Shown here: positions 1 through 11,925 of the stretch, piece by piece | Numbering within the stretch: the stretch's first letter is position 1 | How the letters are laid out: every line of letters begins with the position of its first letter | Origin: Alligator mississippiensis | Lineage: Eukaryota > Chordata > Crocodylia > Alligatoridae | NCBI RefSeq assembly: GCF_030867095.1 | Contig: NC_081831.1 | Span: forward strand, 69,702,716 to 69,766,715 | Direction of reading: 5' to 3' | Length of the DNA: 64,000 bases | Program-made: the position numbers and the translations under genes | The notes under the pieces: model-generated | Told to the model about the DNA's origin: nothing | The model's input: only the letters and a program-made list of their open reading frames with translations | Database searches by the model: none

Positions 1-3000
1 TTTCTTTTCTCTACACTGAAATGCTCCAAACCAATTATCTCAGCATTTTCTTCCTAGTTTCTTCCAGTTGAATTCCCATCATGTTTTAGCACAGTCTGTG
101 TTGTCAAAGACTAGATATTTAAATAATTTTAATTATTAAAAGAATGTAAGCTGATTATATAAAAGTACCAAAAACATTACGGAGAAATTAATACCAGGGA
201 ATATTTTCTGATATATCTGATTAAAAAACTTAAAAGCATCTGAAATGTAAAAGGATTTCATAATTTATATTTGTAATGGTGTTGATTAATTGCAAAAGAC
301 CTTTGTGTTTAAAACCAAGCTTTGTTTCCTCTCAGTGGGGAAAATATATATACACGGAGGAATATGCACTTGAATGACAAAAATTAGGAAGAATTAAACA
401 GCATGCAGCTCAGTAATCATGTCTACTCTGAATCTAAAAGCAAGCATCAAATGCAGAGCCTCTTATTCAAACACATTTATGGAGACATGAATAAACTGTG
501 AATTTTCTTTATTCATTGCATTTCAAAATGAAATTGAAGCAGCGCTTGCAAATGACTTTGGTTTAATACTCGTTTTGTCCTAATCCCAACCTCTTCCTAC
601 TTCATCCCATCCTGAAGTGCCCACCGTGCGGAGTGCCCAATTCCAGACTCTCTCTGCATGTGGCTTTTAATGGAAGGTTTCTGTAAGTTTCATCAAACCA
701 AACCTAGCATTTTTAGAACCAGAATTGGTCCAGTGGTTTTGAAAATAAGCTCTTGAGTGAAAAGGACTGCAATTGCTGTGCCAAAAAACAAAAAAAAGAC
801 AAAGAAAGAGGGGGGAAGAAACTGAAAAAGTGGCCCTGCAACCCCCTCAGCACACCTACAACTATTGTAGTTATTTTTGTGTTGAAAGTGTGTGTGTGTC
901 ATTTTTCAGGAAAATAATGTACAGGGACAAGAATTAAAAGGGTAAAGGAGGGGATGGGAGTGAATAATACTCAAGGCCAACAAGTAATACCCAAAAGGAA
1001 GCTCTGGCTTAATATTCCTCACGAATAAGAACTGAGACAAATGTACCCTCTGCATTCCCCTGGAAAAATTAGCCTCTTTAATAAGAGACAGCAGTTAGTG
1101 CAGGGCTTTTACCTCACTTCCTGGGAAGATGGGGGAATGGGTGGGCTGAGTCTTAGGTCTGCCCGCCGTTCACAGACCAAAGAAAGCCAGTCATCCAGGA
1201 AAAGCAGTCTGCATCAGCTACAGGCTGACTCCAGATGTTGAAGTAGGGAAGGGGCTTGTGAAGATGACTGCTTGACGTCAAGTCTGGCTCTCTGCCTCTT
1301 CCTTAGACAGCAGAGGAAAGCACTGCCCCTTACTCAGGCTGTGTAGCAAAGTCACAATGAGCTGTCTATTCCCTGCTCTGATGTAGGACTAACTTCTGCA
1401 ATTTGATCTTTAATTTGCGCTGGGAGAAGAGCATCCTCTGATTCTGTTGGGATATGCCAAACAACATTGCTGGTTGCCATTTCTTTAAACTCTGGTCAGA
1501 TTTGTGTGCTAAAACTCAGGGAAAACTAATCAAGACTGCCATATGTCTTGTCACTCCTCCTTCATTTCAGTCTATCTTTTCCTAAGGCTTTAAAATTCTC
1601 CTGAGCACCTGAGTTTTTTGTTCCTTTGGAAATGGCTCATTGTTTTATTGAGTCCAAAGCAGGCAAAAATACCTAAATAGAATAGTGCATGTATTACTCT
1701 GGTTTGAGAGACACCCTGTTAGCAGAACCAAAGTGAAGGCCAGTGGAAGAGAGATTTTTTTCTCTCTCATGGGAGATACTGAGTTATAAAATGGAAAGTT
1801 TTTCTGGGAGTACAGATGCCCCACATGGCAATAGCTTGGATAGGGTTAATGGAGGGTTTAATTGCCTCTCCCACCTGTGATGAAGCAGCCAATTAAACAC
1901 AGCTGTTACAAAAGACTGCAGCTCAAGCAGCAGCAGGTGCAGAGGTTAAGTTGGAGAGGTGTTGTGTAAGAAGAAACAGGGAGAGAAAGACAGAGACTGC
2001 TGGAGGGAGAAGTTAGGAAGCAGCCAGGGTAAGTGGAGACAGGTAGGAAAGTACGATTCTCTGTTGTTCGGCAGAGGGTCCCAAAGCTAGAGCCTGTAGG
2101 AGGGGAGAGGTGCTTCAATTTCTGGTCTTCTATAGAGGAGGAAGGATGTCTGTAGAGTTATAGGGTTCAAAGACAGTGCCAGCCATCTCCTCCTTTTTGC
2201 CCCCTCCTTCCCAGATAGTAAAAGGCAGCATTAGCTGTTTTAGTCTCTGTGCTTTGTGATGTGACTTGGTAGGGTTGTGGCAATTTTGTGATGAGCCCCT
2301 TACAAAAAGAGTCATGGGTGAAAAAAGGACTGCTATGCTGGACCTGACCATTGGGGGAAAAGGAAAGCGGCATGCACGCTAATGGAGCTCTTTGGAGGGG
2401 CAGTTAACTTTTTCAGTAGGGAGAGTAATTTTGGCACTTCAATCAAATCAAAAGTGAACGCTAAATTTAAGCCTGCTAGTGGGAGATGGGTGGTAAAGTA
2501 ATTGCAGTATGGATAATCTCCAGAAATAGAAACAATTTTAAGCCTTTCTTTCATAACCACCCCTGCCCAGTACCTTCTTTCCACCCTCATATGTCCCCCC
2601 CCCCCCTCCATGTGCACACAACTCATTTTAATAAAGTGTTCCCTTGACAGTTAAGTAGAAGATATCTCCAGTGAAGGGAAAGATGTGCTAAGGAAATGAA
2701 TTCAAATAATGCTGGAAAGAAAACGTCCTTGCAATCACTGATACAGTTTAAGGTTCAGTTCTTCAATAATTCTCTGACAAATATATTTTCTTTTAATATG
2801 GTTATTAAACTCTAAGTGCTTTCCAACAATCAACTGATGTTCTCTGCATATTCAACATCACACTAAATGTGAATTTAATGTTTACTCAGGCACTTATGGT
2901 AGGATTTGATTCATCAATATTTCACATGTGCATACATTTTTGTTTTGTTTGTTTGTTTTCCAAGACTCCTGAATATAACTAGGGGCCTAGGTAGTCTGCT

Positions 3001-3368
3001 TAAAGGATCTGTATCATTGCGGCATGGACAATAGGGCCTTCTGCACGAATTCTTCCTGGAAAGAGTTTCATTAGCTTACTCCTTACATTTGTTAAGTTTA
3101 AATAATTCATTGATTGAACTACTTCTTTCTTGCATACTATAACAGGAACACCAAAATGCTGCACAGTTGAAAACTTGCTAAGAGTTCTGTGTTCTTAACA
3201 TCCTGTATAATGGGGGAGGTGAAATAAGAGCTTAAAGAACATTCCAGTAGCCTTCAATTTATCACAGAATTATAACCAGTAGAGCATAGAGATGCAATGT
3301 TCTTCCTTGCATTTAAGCATGTTGGTTAATAGAGCTAAGATAGAGCATTGCCTGCTTTATACTTTAAG
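1..3368. other. No gene recognised; AT-rich non-coding DNA
   Basis: All open frames here are short, overlap on both strands and show no domain. The block around 1,860-2,130 is purine-rich and contains CAGCTGTTACAAAAG and a consensus-like splice donor (CAGGGTAAGT near 2,025). Its texture recalls the LTRs at 25.7 and 27.8 kb, but I found no second copy and no termini, so I do not call it an LTR. A C homopolymer lies at 2,595-2,606. Confidence 0.6.
2595..2606. repeat. C12 homopolymer
   Basis: An uninterrupted run of twelve C is visible. Such runs are length-unstable and error-prone in assemblies. Confidence 0.9.
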
Positions 3369-3700
3369 CCACTGATTCTCAACCCAAGTGCCATGGCACC
3401 ATGGGGTGTCTTGAGGTCCTCAGGGGTGCCACATAATGTTTGCACTGCAAACATGATTCACAAGATGCTTCAAATAGGAATTTGGAGTGTAAAAACATTG
3501 TGCTCTAGTGCCGTCTGTTGGAGTTCCATACAACAGAAGAATTGCTGTAGTATTTTTCTGTAGCCAAAAATGAGTGAAAATGAAGGGCTGGCATTTTCCC
3601 GTGAATCTAATCTGTACGGTACCTTTGTTGCATAAAGTATGGAAGCATTCATGTTGTAAAATGCCCCTTTATGTTGGCTGTGTCTTCTTCAGCATTGCTT
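3369..3700 (+). mobile_element. hAT-like element remnant (one recognisable end)
   Basis: The left end reads CACTGATTCTCAACCC followed by GTGCCATGGCACCATGGGGTG and, further on, AGGGGTGCCAC. This resembles the common vertebrate hAT/Charlie-type end CAGTGGTTCTCAACC with its GTGCC-rich subterminal region. No matching right terminus or target duplication could be found, so the right boundary is approximate. There is no coding potential. Confidence 0.45.
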
Positions 3701-3721
3701 CTGGTGCTCTCTCTCCTTGTG

Positions 3722-4218
3722 GTGAGGTATAGAAATTACACATAAACCGGTATAAGTGATTGGAAACCAGTTCAAATCTGTAACACAACAGGAGTTCAGC
3801 ACACATAAACTGCTTTCAAAATGGCCAAAACTAGTTTAAGATAAACCTGGATGGATGTAGTATCAGACTTAACTGATTTAGGTTAAATAGGTTTATTGAA
3901 CTTCTGTCCCAGATCCCCTCCAGATTCAAGGCAACTCTGTCCCCCCAGCATCCCAGGATGCTTTGTATTTCCCCTGGAAACCACCCCCCAGGTTGGACAG
4001 GCTAGCCTTGGCCCAAGCAGTCTGCTCCAGCTGAGCTTGAAGGCATCCTCTAGTGCCCCCTGGCTTCAGGTCTGAACCACTGCAGGCATGTGGCTGCATT
4101 TTTGGAATCAGAAGTGAATGTCTGTTCATTTGCTTATCAGTTAAATCTGCACAGTTTAGACTAACCTGCAAAGATTGAATTGATTCATCCTCAGGCTTTT
4201 TGACTGTCTGTACTTAGC
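3722..4218 (+). mobile_element. MITE, family A copy 1
   Basis: This block aligns by eye with 13,838-14,720. Shared segments are the stretch around 'cagcacacataaac' and 'tagtatcagactt', the stretch 'gcaccccctggcttc' with 'actgcaggcatgtg', and the tail 'actaacct.caaagattgaatt'. The 5' part also resembles the start of the 37,090 element ('tagaaatt', 'cataagtgat'). The 3' end TGTCTGTACTTAGCCC is close to the inverted termini of the other copies. No convincing target duplication was found. It encodes nothing recognisable and is presumably a non-autonomous DNA transposon; the superfamily is unassigned. Confidence 0.6.
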
Positions 4219-7200
4219 CCAAATGCTTCTATAGTGTCAGTGTGGAGAGCATTGGGGTTCTGACCATAGAATTTAATAAATCATATTCTAAGAGTTCTAT
4301 TTATCAACTACTTAGAAACTGATATAAACATGTTGCATCAAAAAGATTCATGGGCAAAAAATATTTTGTGAGTTTTGGAAGGTAAATGCATTGTTTGGCA
4401 AGAGTTCAGCCCATTCCTTGACTCAATCTCTCACTTTCTCCTTCTTCAAAAAGAGACAAACTGTCCTATCAGCCTGAACTCCATACTTCTGATGCGTGAT
4501 TATTAGCAGGCTCTTAAAGGAGTTGTAACTTCATCCAGATTTATTGCTTTCCTCTCTTGCATTTATCTAGGAGTGACTAGATATCCTATTGATGTGCTGA
4601 AAGCAATTCTGTGAGAGAACACGATAAAACATATTGCTCCCTGTATCAGAAATATATGCCGGTTTAATATTTGGGAGTGTGTGCCCCATAGAATTTCAAA
4701 ATAATAATTTGCCCAGGCTATCAAAGTCCTCCAACAACTGCAATAAAAAGAATCAGATCTAGCAAGCAGAACATTGTGTTTGTTTGTCAATTCTTTTTGT
4801 CAATATTGCCTCTTCCTAATTTTCTCTCTCCTACAATCCTGATCCTGTTGGTTGTCAACAAGTGTTATCTGCCCGGTGCTGAACAAAGAGAAGTTTTGTA
4901 CACAACTCCATTTGGCTTCTGAACACAAGCTGCATGGGCAGTCTCTTCACACCATGCAGAAACATAGCATGTTCTTCTTGATATTCTCAAGCTGTTTCAT
5001 GCAATTTTCATCCTTTCATCTCTGCTTTTATTTAGATCCTGCCTCTTCTAGGTAGCTGGCTTTAATTGCTAAGGAAAGAGTGGCATGGAACTCGGGCTTC
5101 TTTTTGAGGCAGATAACTGTAATTGTTTGTCTTATGTAACCAAAGGCAAAAAAAATCTATGCAATAGAAAATGATATGTTTCAGAAACTCTAAAACTGTG
5201 ATGTAGACCAACAAAAACCAGAGATTTCACAGTTGGGTACTTTTTCTCTTGATTACTCGGGATCTTCTGTACAGGGAGGAAGGTTCAGGGTGCCTCTTTT
5301 TTGGCAAGTTGTTACATCCCCAACATTATTTAAAAATATGTGTATTGGTATTGAATTTCTATATTGTTTTCAGTTATACTAAGAAAGCCTTTCATGAAAA
5401 TATTGTGTTTTAGAGGAGAATCAAGCAGCCCATGCCTAGCAGATCAATACATATATTTGGCACAAATGCTGCATTTTTGCCTACTACTCACATTTTGTAT
5501 GGACCAAGCAGTGCTTCAAGCCGGCTGTCTGTTTGCATGGGGAGGTGGCAAGTTTTAAGAAGGGGTTGTGTATTTGGATTACAACTGTTCACCAAGAGCT
5601 TTCTCCATAGCAGTGGGGAAAAGGGATTTCTGGCAGTTATGAAGGAAGTGAGGGTAGGGTTCAACTGTTGGGTTTGCAGACTGTAGCAGGTCGGCTCTCT
5701 GAAACCCTTCTTCCAAAAGCTTCTATGTCCTGGAGATTTCTCCAGATCCTGGTTTCAGGATATAAAGGGAGATATGTAGCTCTTCCAAATCCATTCCATA
5801 TAATTACTTTCGCATGTTGGGGAGGGAGGGAGATGGAGAGAGAGACGAATTTATTCCTTAGCAATTTTAAAAAGAAATCAATTTTTTAGACCTATTGAAA
5901 AGGTCACATGCAGTTTCTTTTTGCGAAACATCTTGTGTGTTCTGTTGTCCTAGTAAAGAGAGGAAGGCGTTTTCCATAGGCATGCATAAGCTTGTCACTT
6001 CTCTGCTGAATTTGGAAGTTGTGGAAGCTGTTAAGCAACTGTTGCACCTTTTCTGTTAGGCTCTGTGCTCAAAGATGGTATTGTCCTTCACTGTAGCTCA
6101 GAAGATTGGACAGTGATTGAATGTCATCTGGCCCTTATTAATATGCATGCTGTCATTTGTCTTCTCAGTCATCACTGTCACTTTGTCATTTCAGTAGGTA
6201 GTATATTGGTTCACAATATTGATAGGTTTCTGCCCTCTGTCTTTCGTGCAGACTCATCAAAAACAAGTTGACTTACTTGAGGAGTCTCGTTAACCAAAAA
6301 GAGGAGGGGTGTAATAATTTTCTTCACCATTTGTTACTTTTAAAAATCACAGAAGGCAGAGAGGGAGCTATTCTAAAGAAGCTTAAAAACCATGCTCTAG
6401 TTATGTGCTGTATTGCACAGCATGCATTTTAGTCTCAATGACCCTTTATGTGCATGTAAGAGTAATAATTGTGCTGTTTTAGATTTGAGTCATTTGTGAA
6501 GGAATATCCTCTGTTTCTATTTCCCTTACGTACAAGAGAAGAACAAAAGACCCCAAATCCCATGATAGAATAATCTTATGGTGTCTCTATTTATTTGAGT
6601 TACCTTGTTACAGTTCAGGTGGAAAAATGAAGCAAAGTCTGCATTTTCCTGTCTAAAGAAAACTAAAAGAAGATACTAATGAAGAGAAAAATCTCAAGCT
6701 CTTATTAACTAAAATTAAGGTAAATAAGGTCATAGAAACTATGGATTTTAATCTTACGCTTGAAATAGGCACATGATTTTTTTTTTTCTCTAAATAAGAG
6801 AGAGAGCTGGAAGAGAAAGGAGCATCACTGAAAAAAACCCACTTCTAAAGCAGCCAAGAATCTTTTCTCTTATTTTGAGCTCATCATTTTCTATGCTATC
6901 AGCAAGCACTCGCCAAAGTGAGATACCCTGGCATTTGTTAAAAGAATGTAAATTAAAAGTTTCTAAATTAGTACTTGGTTTATATCTATTGAGAGCTTAA
7001 TTGAATTGGGTAAATGCCAGCTGAATATTAAAAATGTATCTAGTGGGGAATAGCAGTTTCAATAAGTTATGATCTTGCTTAGTACTGCTAATAGGTGAGA
7101 TTCACACTTGGCTCTAGACAAAGTTATATGCTAGCCATGGGCCGTCCAAACTTACCTGCTGGGTTTTGATTTAACCTAAACTTTTAAGTCATCTCTTTGG

Positions 7201-7865
7201 TCTGCACTCAGACATGCCAAAAGCTAACTGAAATTTTCAAGAACACCAAATTGCTGTGACTTTTCCTGAAAACAAGTGTGGGGCATGCTGATCATCAGTC
7301 CAGTGAAATTATCAGCTGTATCAGACAGACAAAAAAGATCAATCCTGTATTGGGTCTAAAACGAGCCAGTCTTCTGGCCAGAAGAATTAGAGTTTGGTTC
7401 TAGACAGGAAAAAAGGGTCTACTGAAAAGTAGGATAAGCAACTGAAATGCAGACAGAAACGGATATAGTGATAATGTATAGCACAAAGCACAAGAGTACA
7501 GAAAGAAACATGGGAGCAGTATTATTTTTGGCAACAGCAAATCTTGGAAATTGTTTGTAAACTGCAATAGATTATGGAGCCCTTCCATTCAACAGGTACT
7601 TTCCAGAAAAGACTGTGAATTTGAAGCAATACCTCACCTGACCATGAACTGAAAAATAAGGCTCGTTGGTTATTTATTGGTTGGTATTTGTCGGTGCTTT
7701 GTGTTTTATACATTATAAGTGTTCATTGCTTGTTTTTGAAAGGGCCCTTTGCTTGTCTGTGAAATGAAAGCTCAGAAAACTCCGGGTGACAAAAGAGTAA
7801 TAAATAATGCTAGATAAAAGTTTCTTCCTGGAACTGCCTGACAATAACCCAGTGATGCAGGTATA
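4219..7865. other. No gene recognised; unique-looking AT-rich DNA
   Basis: I see only short, mutually overlapping frames, scattered poly-T/poly-A tracts (for example around 6,778) and no element termini. Confidence 0.6.
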
Positions 7866-7985
7866 TTTTCTTGAGAAGTAACTTATGGTTGGTTATATCT
7901 TTTATTGGACCATTCTCATAGTTGGGAAAGATGTGAAACAACCTTGGGGGCACAAAATGCCCTTGAGAAAGAGAATTTGTGCTCA
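7866..7985 (-). repeat. Interspersed repeat tail, family B (minus)
   Basis: On the minus strand this reads GGTCCAATAAAAGATATAACC preceded by a GGGCA..TTGTGCCC block. The same arrangement occurs on the plus strand at 32,125-32,235 (GGGCATTTATGCCC, then TTGGTCTAATAAAAAGATATC) and in part at 36,151-36,235. It is a dispersed family; I cannot assign it to a class. A shorter degraded piece lies at about 8,665-8,705 (GATATCTTATGTTGGACCAAC). Confidence 0.5.
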
Positions 7986-8844
7986 TTGCTTGCCTTGGTT
8001 TCCTCCTTTTGTTCTTTTTTGTTACTGATTCCACGAGAACTAAACTATTTTGAAATGCATCTGCTGGTCCCCATCATGTTGCCAGAACACGAAATTGCCT
8101 TTTCTGTGCCAACCCGTCTTACTTTTGAGTCTTCAGAGCATAACTTTTTATAACTTAATTAAAAATGAGAGAATTGCTTTATTGCTAAATCACCTTAATT
8201 TTATTGCTTTAGTTTTTCAGTTTGCAACATTGTTTACCAAATAATGCAATAAAGCAGTGGCAGTTCATTATGGCATCCAATAAATAATAGGTAAAATGTG
8301 AAATGCAGCAATAAAAATGATCAATAGAAAAATAATCTAATTATGGATGCCAATATACAGCTTTAACTATTGAGGCTGCTTTTCCTGGGAAGCCAAAGTT
8401 CCAGAAAACTCGCCACTCTTTTGGGGAGCAGAACTATATGCTTGCAAGGATGTCTGCACACGTTTCCTAAAAGAGGGGAAATCAAGTATTCTTGAAAACA
8501 TAGTTTCCTTGAAAGCCCTTCTTGTGAACACAGTAAAGTGATTTGATGTGAAAGCCATAAGGTCTGAAGTGGTTATTGTTCATTCTAGAGACAAATATTT
8601 GTCTTTAGTATTGAAGTGATATTGTAGCTACGATGGTCCACGAAATAATGGGAGAGGCAAGAATTTTTGTGAGCGATATCTTATGTTGGACCAACTGTGT
8701 GGTTGGGATATACTCTTGTTTCTAGTATTTGTTTAAGGCCTCAGCCAGATCCCACTGATTGACTTCTCACCACTGACTTCTCTGTGGTATTTGGTTGTGG
8801 TGGATGTGGTTTAATGTATTTATGCTGTTGTAAAAATGCTGGAT
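7986..8844. other. No gene recognised; contains a family B scrap
   Basis: This is AT-rich sequence with no domain-bearing frame. The only repeat trace is the family B fragment at about 8,665-8,705. The RTE-like reading frame begins near 8,845. Confidence 0.55.
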
Positions 8845-9011
8845 CTTCATCATGATGGAGAAATGCAGGGAAACTTCAAAGATATCCATTTAATTCTTAT
8901 TGACTTGGAGAAAGCCTATGGTCATATATCCAGGGAGGAAATATGGAAGTGCCTGAGAGTTAAGGAGGTGCCAGAGAAATATGTCGGAACCATCTAGGGC
9001 ATGTATTAAAA

Positions 9012-9233
9012 ATGTACAATGAAAGTGAGGGCCAGTTCAGGAGAGAGAGAGAGTTTTTTGAAGTGAAGGCGGGCATACATCAAGGATCAGCTCTGAGCCT
9101 GTTCCTGTTTGTGGTCATGATGAATATGCCTACTGAAGAAATAAGGAGACCACCCTGGAATATGATGTTTGCAGATGACATGGTCATTTGCACTGGAAGT
9201 CTAGAGGAAGTGCAAGCTGGACTGGACCAATGA
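9012..9233 (+). pseudogene. RTE reverse transcriptase palm fragment
   Basis: A 73-codon open piece of the RTE reverse transcriptase covers the conserved HQGSALS turn and the FADD metal-binding box, where the two aspartates remain. Upstream (8,880-9,000) and downstream (9,421-9,800) pieces lie in other frames with stops between them. This is a dead copy of the enzyme that would copy the element's RNA at a nicked chromosomal target. The start is arbitrary, because the frame simply opens after a stop. Confidence 0.75.
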
Positions 9234-10746
9234 AGAGAACTGCTAGAGGGAAGAGGGATGAAGATTTAGTCAATCCAATACAGAATATATGCATTGCAAT
9301 TTCTCTGAGGTATCTGATGTTGGAAATATGATAACTGTTAAGAAAAGTTGGCAGGTTCAAGTATCTGGGGTCAGCCGTTCAGAAAAATGAGTCAGATAAG
9401 CTGAATTATCAGATAACAGTATGGTAGACAAACTAGAAACTGGTGACAGGAATATTATGCAACAGGAGAGTATCAGTGAAGTTGAAGGGGAAAGTTCAAC
9501 TACAAGATGTGTGTATCCAGTGCTATTGTATGGAGTGGAGACATGGCCCCTGAAGAAAATTCAAAAAAGGAGACTGAACGTGACACAGATGAGAATGCTC
9601 TAATGGATGTGTGGAGTGATGAAGGTGGATAAAGTGAAGAATACTTGTATTGGAGGACTGGTGAAGATAGTGGTGGCATTTAAGAAAGCACAGCAGAGAA
9701 GACTGGCATGGTATGGACATATCCAAAGGAGTCCAAAAGAATACAAGGAAAGAGAAAAGATGAGAACGGCATTACTAGAAAGAAGGGGAAGAGGAAGACC
9801 AAAGATTTCATAGTACTCATTTCATACTTGGTAGAGTCGGAAGGGACCTGAGCAGATCATCAAGTCTGACCCCCTGCTGCGGGCAGGAAAGGATGCTGGG
9901 GTCAAACAGCCTTGGCTAGTTGATTTATCTAGCCTCCTTTCTGAAGACCCCCAGGTTAGGAGTGAGCATCACTTCCCTTGTAAGTTGGTTCCAGATCCTA
10001 GCTGCCTTGACTGTGAAGTAGTGCCTCCCGATGTCCAGCCTGAATCTACTCTCAGTCAACTTATGGCTGTTATTCCTTGTTACTCTTGGTAGTGCTCAGG
10101 GAGGGAACAGGGACTCTCCCGTTGCCTGCTGGTCCCCTTTGGCCAGTTTACAGATGGTCACCAGATCCCTTCTCAGCCTTCTCTTGTGGAGGCTGAACAG
10201 GTTCAGGTCCCATAGCTTCTGGTCATAGGGCCTGCCTTGCTGCCCCCTGATCATGTGAGTGGCCCTCCTCTGGACCCTCCCGATGCTGAGCACATCCCTC
10301 CTGAAGTGCGGTGCCCAGAATTGGATGTAGTACTCCAACTGCAGCCTGATCAATGTCACATAGAGGGGGAGGATCACCTCCTTGGACCTGCCCGTGGTAC
10401 ATCTGTGGATGCATGACAAGGTGTAGTTAGCTTTCCTGACTGCGTCCTCCCATGTTCATCTTGGAATCGATAATGACTCCAAGATCCTTTCCTGCCTCTG
10501 CTGACGAGAAGGGAGTTCCCCAGCCTGTAGGTATGCTGCTGGTTCTTCCTTCCTAGGTGCAATACCTTGCACTTGTCAGTCTTGAAACCCATCCTGTTCT
10601 CATCTGTCCACCCCTGTAACCAGTCCAGATCCAGTTGCAGCCTGTCCCTCTCCTCTAGCGTGCCTGCTTCTCCCCACATTTAAGTGTCATCCGTGAATTT
10701 AACAAGATACTTTTCACCCCCTCGTCCAAGTTACTGATGAAGATGT

Positions 10747-10975
10747 AGGTTCCGACTAGACAGTAGAAGCCACTACTTCACAGTCAGGGTGGCTAGGAAC
10801 TGGAACTAACTTCCAAGGAAAGTAGTGCTGGCTTCTACCTTGGGGATCTTTAAGAGGAGGCTTGATGATTACCTAGCTGGGGTCATTTGAGCCCAGTTTT
10901 CTCTCCTGCCCAGGCCAGGGGGTCAGACTAGAAGATCTGCAAGGTCCCTTCTGGCCCTACATATATGAATCTATG
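10747..10975 (+). mobile_element. CR1 3'-end fragment nested in the minus-strand CR1
   Basis: This plus-strand piece runs from the last codons of CR1 ORF2 (FKRRLDDYLAGVI-like, near 10,850-10,890) through the 3' UTR to ATATATGAATCTATG at 10,961-10,975. The host CR1 is continuous across it: plus-strand 'gatgaagatgt' ends at 10,746 and 'tgaacagtacagg' resumes at 10,977. It is therefore an extremely 5'-truncated later insertion of about 230 bp. Confidence 0.88.
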
Positions 10976-11463
10976 TTGAACAGTACAGGCGTGAGGATTG
11001 AGCCCTGGGGGACACCACTGCCCACATCCCTCCAGGTCAAAAATGACCCATTCACCACCACTCTCTGGGTGTGGCCCTCCAGCCAATTTGCAACCCATCT
11101 GACTGTGTAGGCATTGACGCCACAGTCACCTAATTTTTTAATGGGGTGGAAGACAGTGTTGAAGGCCTTCCTAAAGTCCAGAAAGACTACGTCCACCACG
11201 ACACCTGCGTCCAAGGATTTTGTGCCCTGGTCATAGAAGGCCACCGGGTTGGTCTGACAGGACCTGTCTCTAATGAACCCATGTTGGTTGCCCCTAAGCA
11301 TAATCTCCCCTGCTGGTCCCTCGCAAATGTTGTCCTGAATAATTTTACCTTGGTTCTGGGGAAGCTCTTTGAGAAAATTAATGGGCCTATAGTTTCCTGG
11401 GTCCTCTTTCCTCCCTTTTTTGAAAATAGGGACCACATTGGCCCTTTTCCAGTCCTCTGGCAC
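10976..11463 (-). pseudogene. CR1 ORF2 reverse transcriptase fragment
   Basis: About 160 codons of the CR1 reverse transcriptase remain open on the minus strand. They include GNYRPI, the segment with the first catalytic aspartate (VFLDFRKAF) and the SGVPQGS turn. The frame ends where the nested CR1 at 10,747-10,975 interrupts it, just after LFNI. Beyond that insertion the metal-binding box near 10,683-10,697 reads FTDD rather than FADD. Both features mark a dead copy. Confidence 0.8.
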
Positions 11464-11887
11464 CTTGCCAGAGCACCATGAGTGCTCGTAAATTTATGCC
11501 AGGGGTCCCACAAAGGCCTTTGCTAATTCAGCACTTTGGGTTGGAGATCATCAGGACCTGCTGATTTGAATACATCTAGTCCCACCAGAAGTTCTCTGAC
11601 TAGGTCCTCACTGACCCTGGGCCTGGCTGCACCTCCCCTGGATCTGTCTGGGATCCCGGTGGGGGGGATGACCCAGCCTCTGCTTAGAAAAATGGAGGCA
11701 AAGAAATTGTTAAAGGTGAGATGGAGAGACCAAGTAAAGAGGGCCATGAGAAAAGGAGTTGAAGAAGATGATAATTATGACTGAAGCTGGTAGAGATGCA
11801 GGATCTGCAACAGTGACCCTGTGTAATTGGGACAAGTAAGGGAAGAAGAAGATATTGTAAAAATGGTGGGATTGGTTTGTTTTGTAT

Positions 11888-11889
<2 letters not shown>

Positions 11890-11924
<35 letters not shown>
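11890..11924. repeat. (TG)n microsatellite
   Basis: About 17 TG units are followed by the degraded TGCATGCGTGC. It sits just past the 3' remnant of the RTE element. Confidence 0.9.

Positions 11925-11925
<1 letters not shown>

Larger units (their letters stand above)
9805..11711 (-). mobile_element. CR1 LINE, 5'-truncated, minus strand, inserted in the RTE
   Basis: The 3' end is at the low coordinate. Plus-strand 9,807-9,850 is the reverse complement of the CR1 tail (GGTCGGACT-like, GAGGTCCCTTCC-like, then ATCTATGA-like). Reading upward on the minus strand, it encodes the C-terminal part of ORF2. Recognisable pieces are KSAGPDDLQPKVL (near 11,530), GNYRPINF and VFLDFRKAFNTV (11,150-11,400), SGVPQGSILTPVLFNI (near 11,000), KTDKCKVLHLGRKN (near 10,560), RSKEVILPLY and QRRATHMIRG (10,250-10,400). 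AAAG occurs at both junctions with the RTE (9,801-9,804 and 11,712-11,715), so it may be a short target duplication. Several frameshifts make it inactive. Confidence 0.9.
8845..11855 (+). mobile_element. RTE-clade LINE fragment, split by a CR1 insertion
   Basis: This is a decayed non-LTR retrotransposon in two parts, 8,845-9,804 and about 11,712-11,855. Conceptual translation in shifting frames gives an RTE/BovB-like reverse transcriptase. In order it shows DLEKAYGHISREEIWKCLR (near 8,910), GIHQGSALS (near 9,075), the catalytic box FADDMVICTGS (near 9,170), YGVETWPLKK (near 9,535) and WYGHIQRS with GRGRPK (9,705-9,800). The frame resumes after the insertion with VRWRDQVK and EEDDNYD, the expected RTE C-terminus. 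There are many stops and frameshifts, and the 5' part with the endonuclease is absent, as usual for truncated LINEs. It is inactive. Confidence 0.85.

Noticed and set aside
2016-2035. Strong splice-donor-like CAGGGTAAGT
   Set aside because: No open coding frame or matching acceptor precedes it. Such motifs are frequent by chance and within LTR-like purine-rich repeats.
10031-10228. Plus-strand frames within 10,031-11,784
   Set aside because: They are antisense shadows of the minus-strand CR1 reverse transcriptase. The true homology is on the minus strand, apart from the short RTE end at 11,716-11,784.
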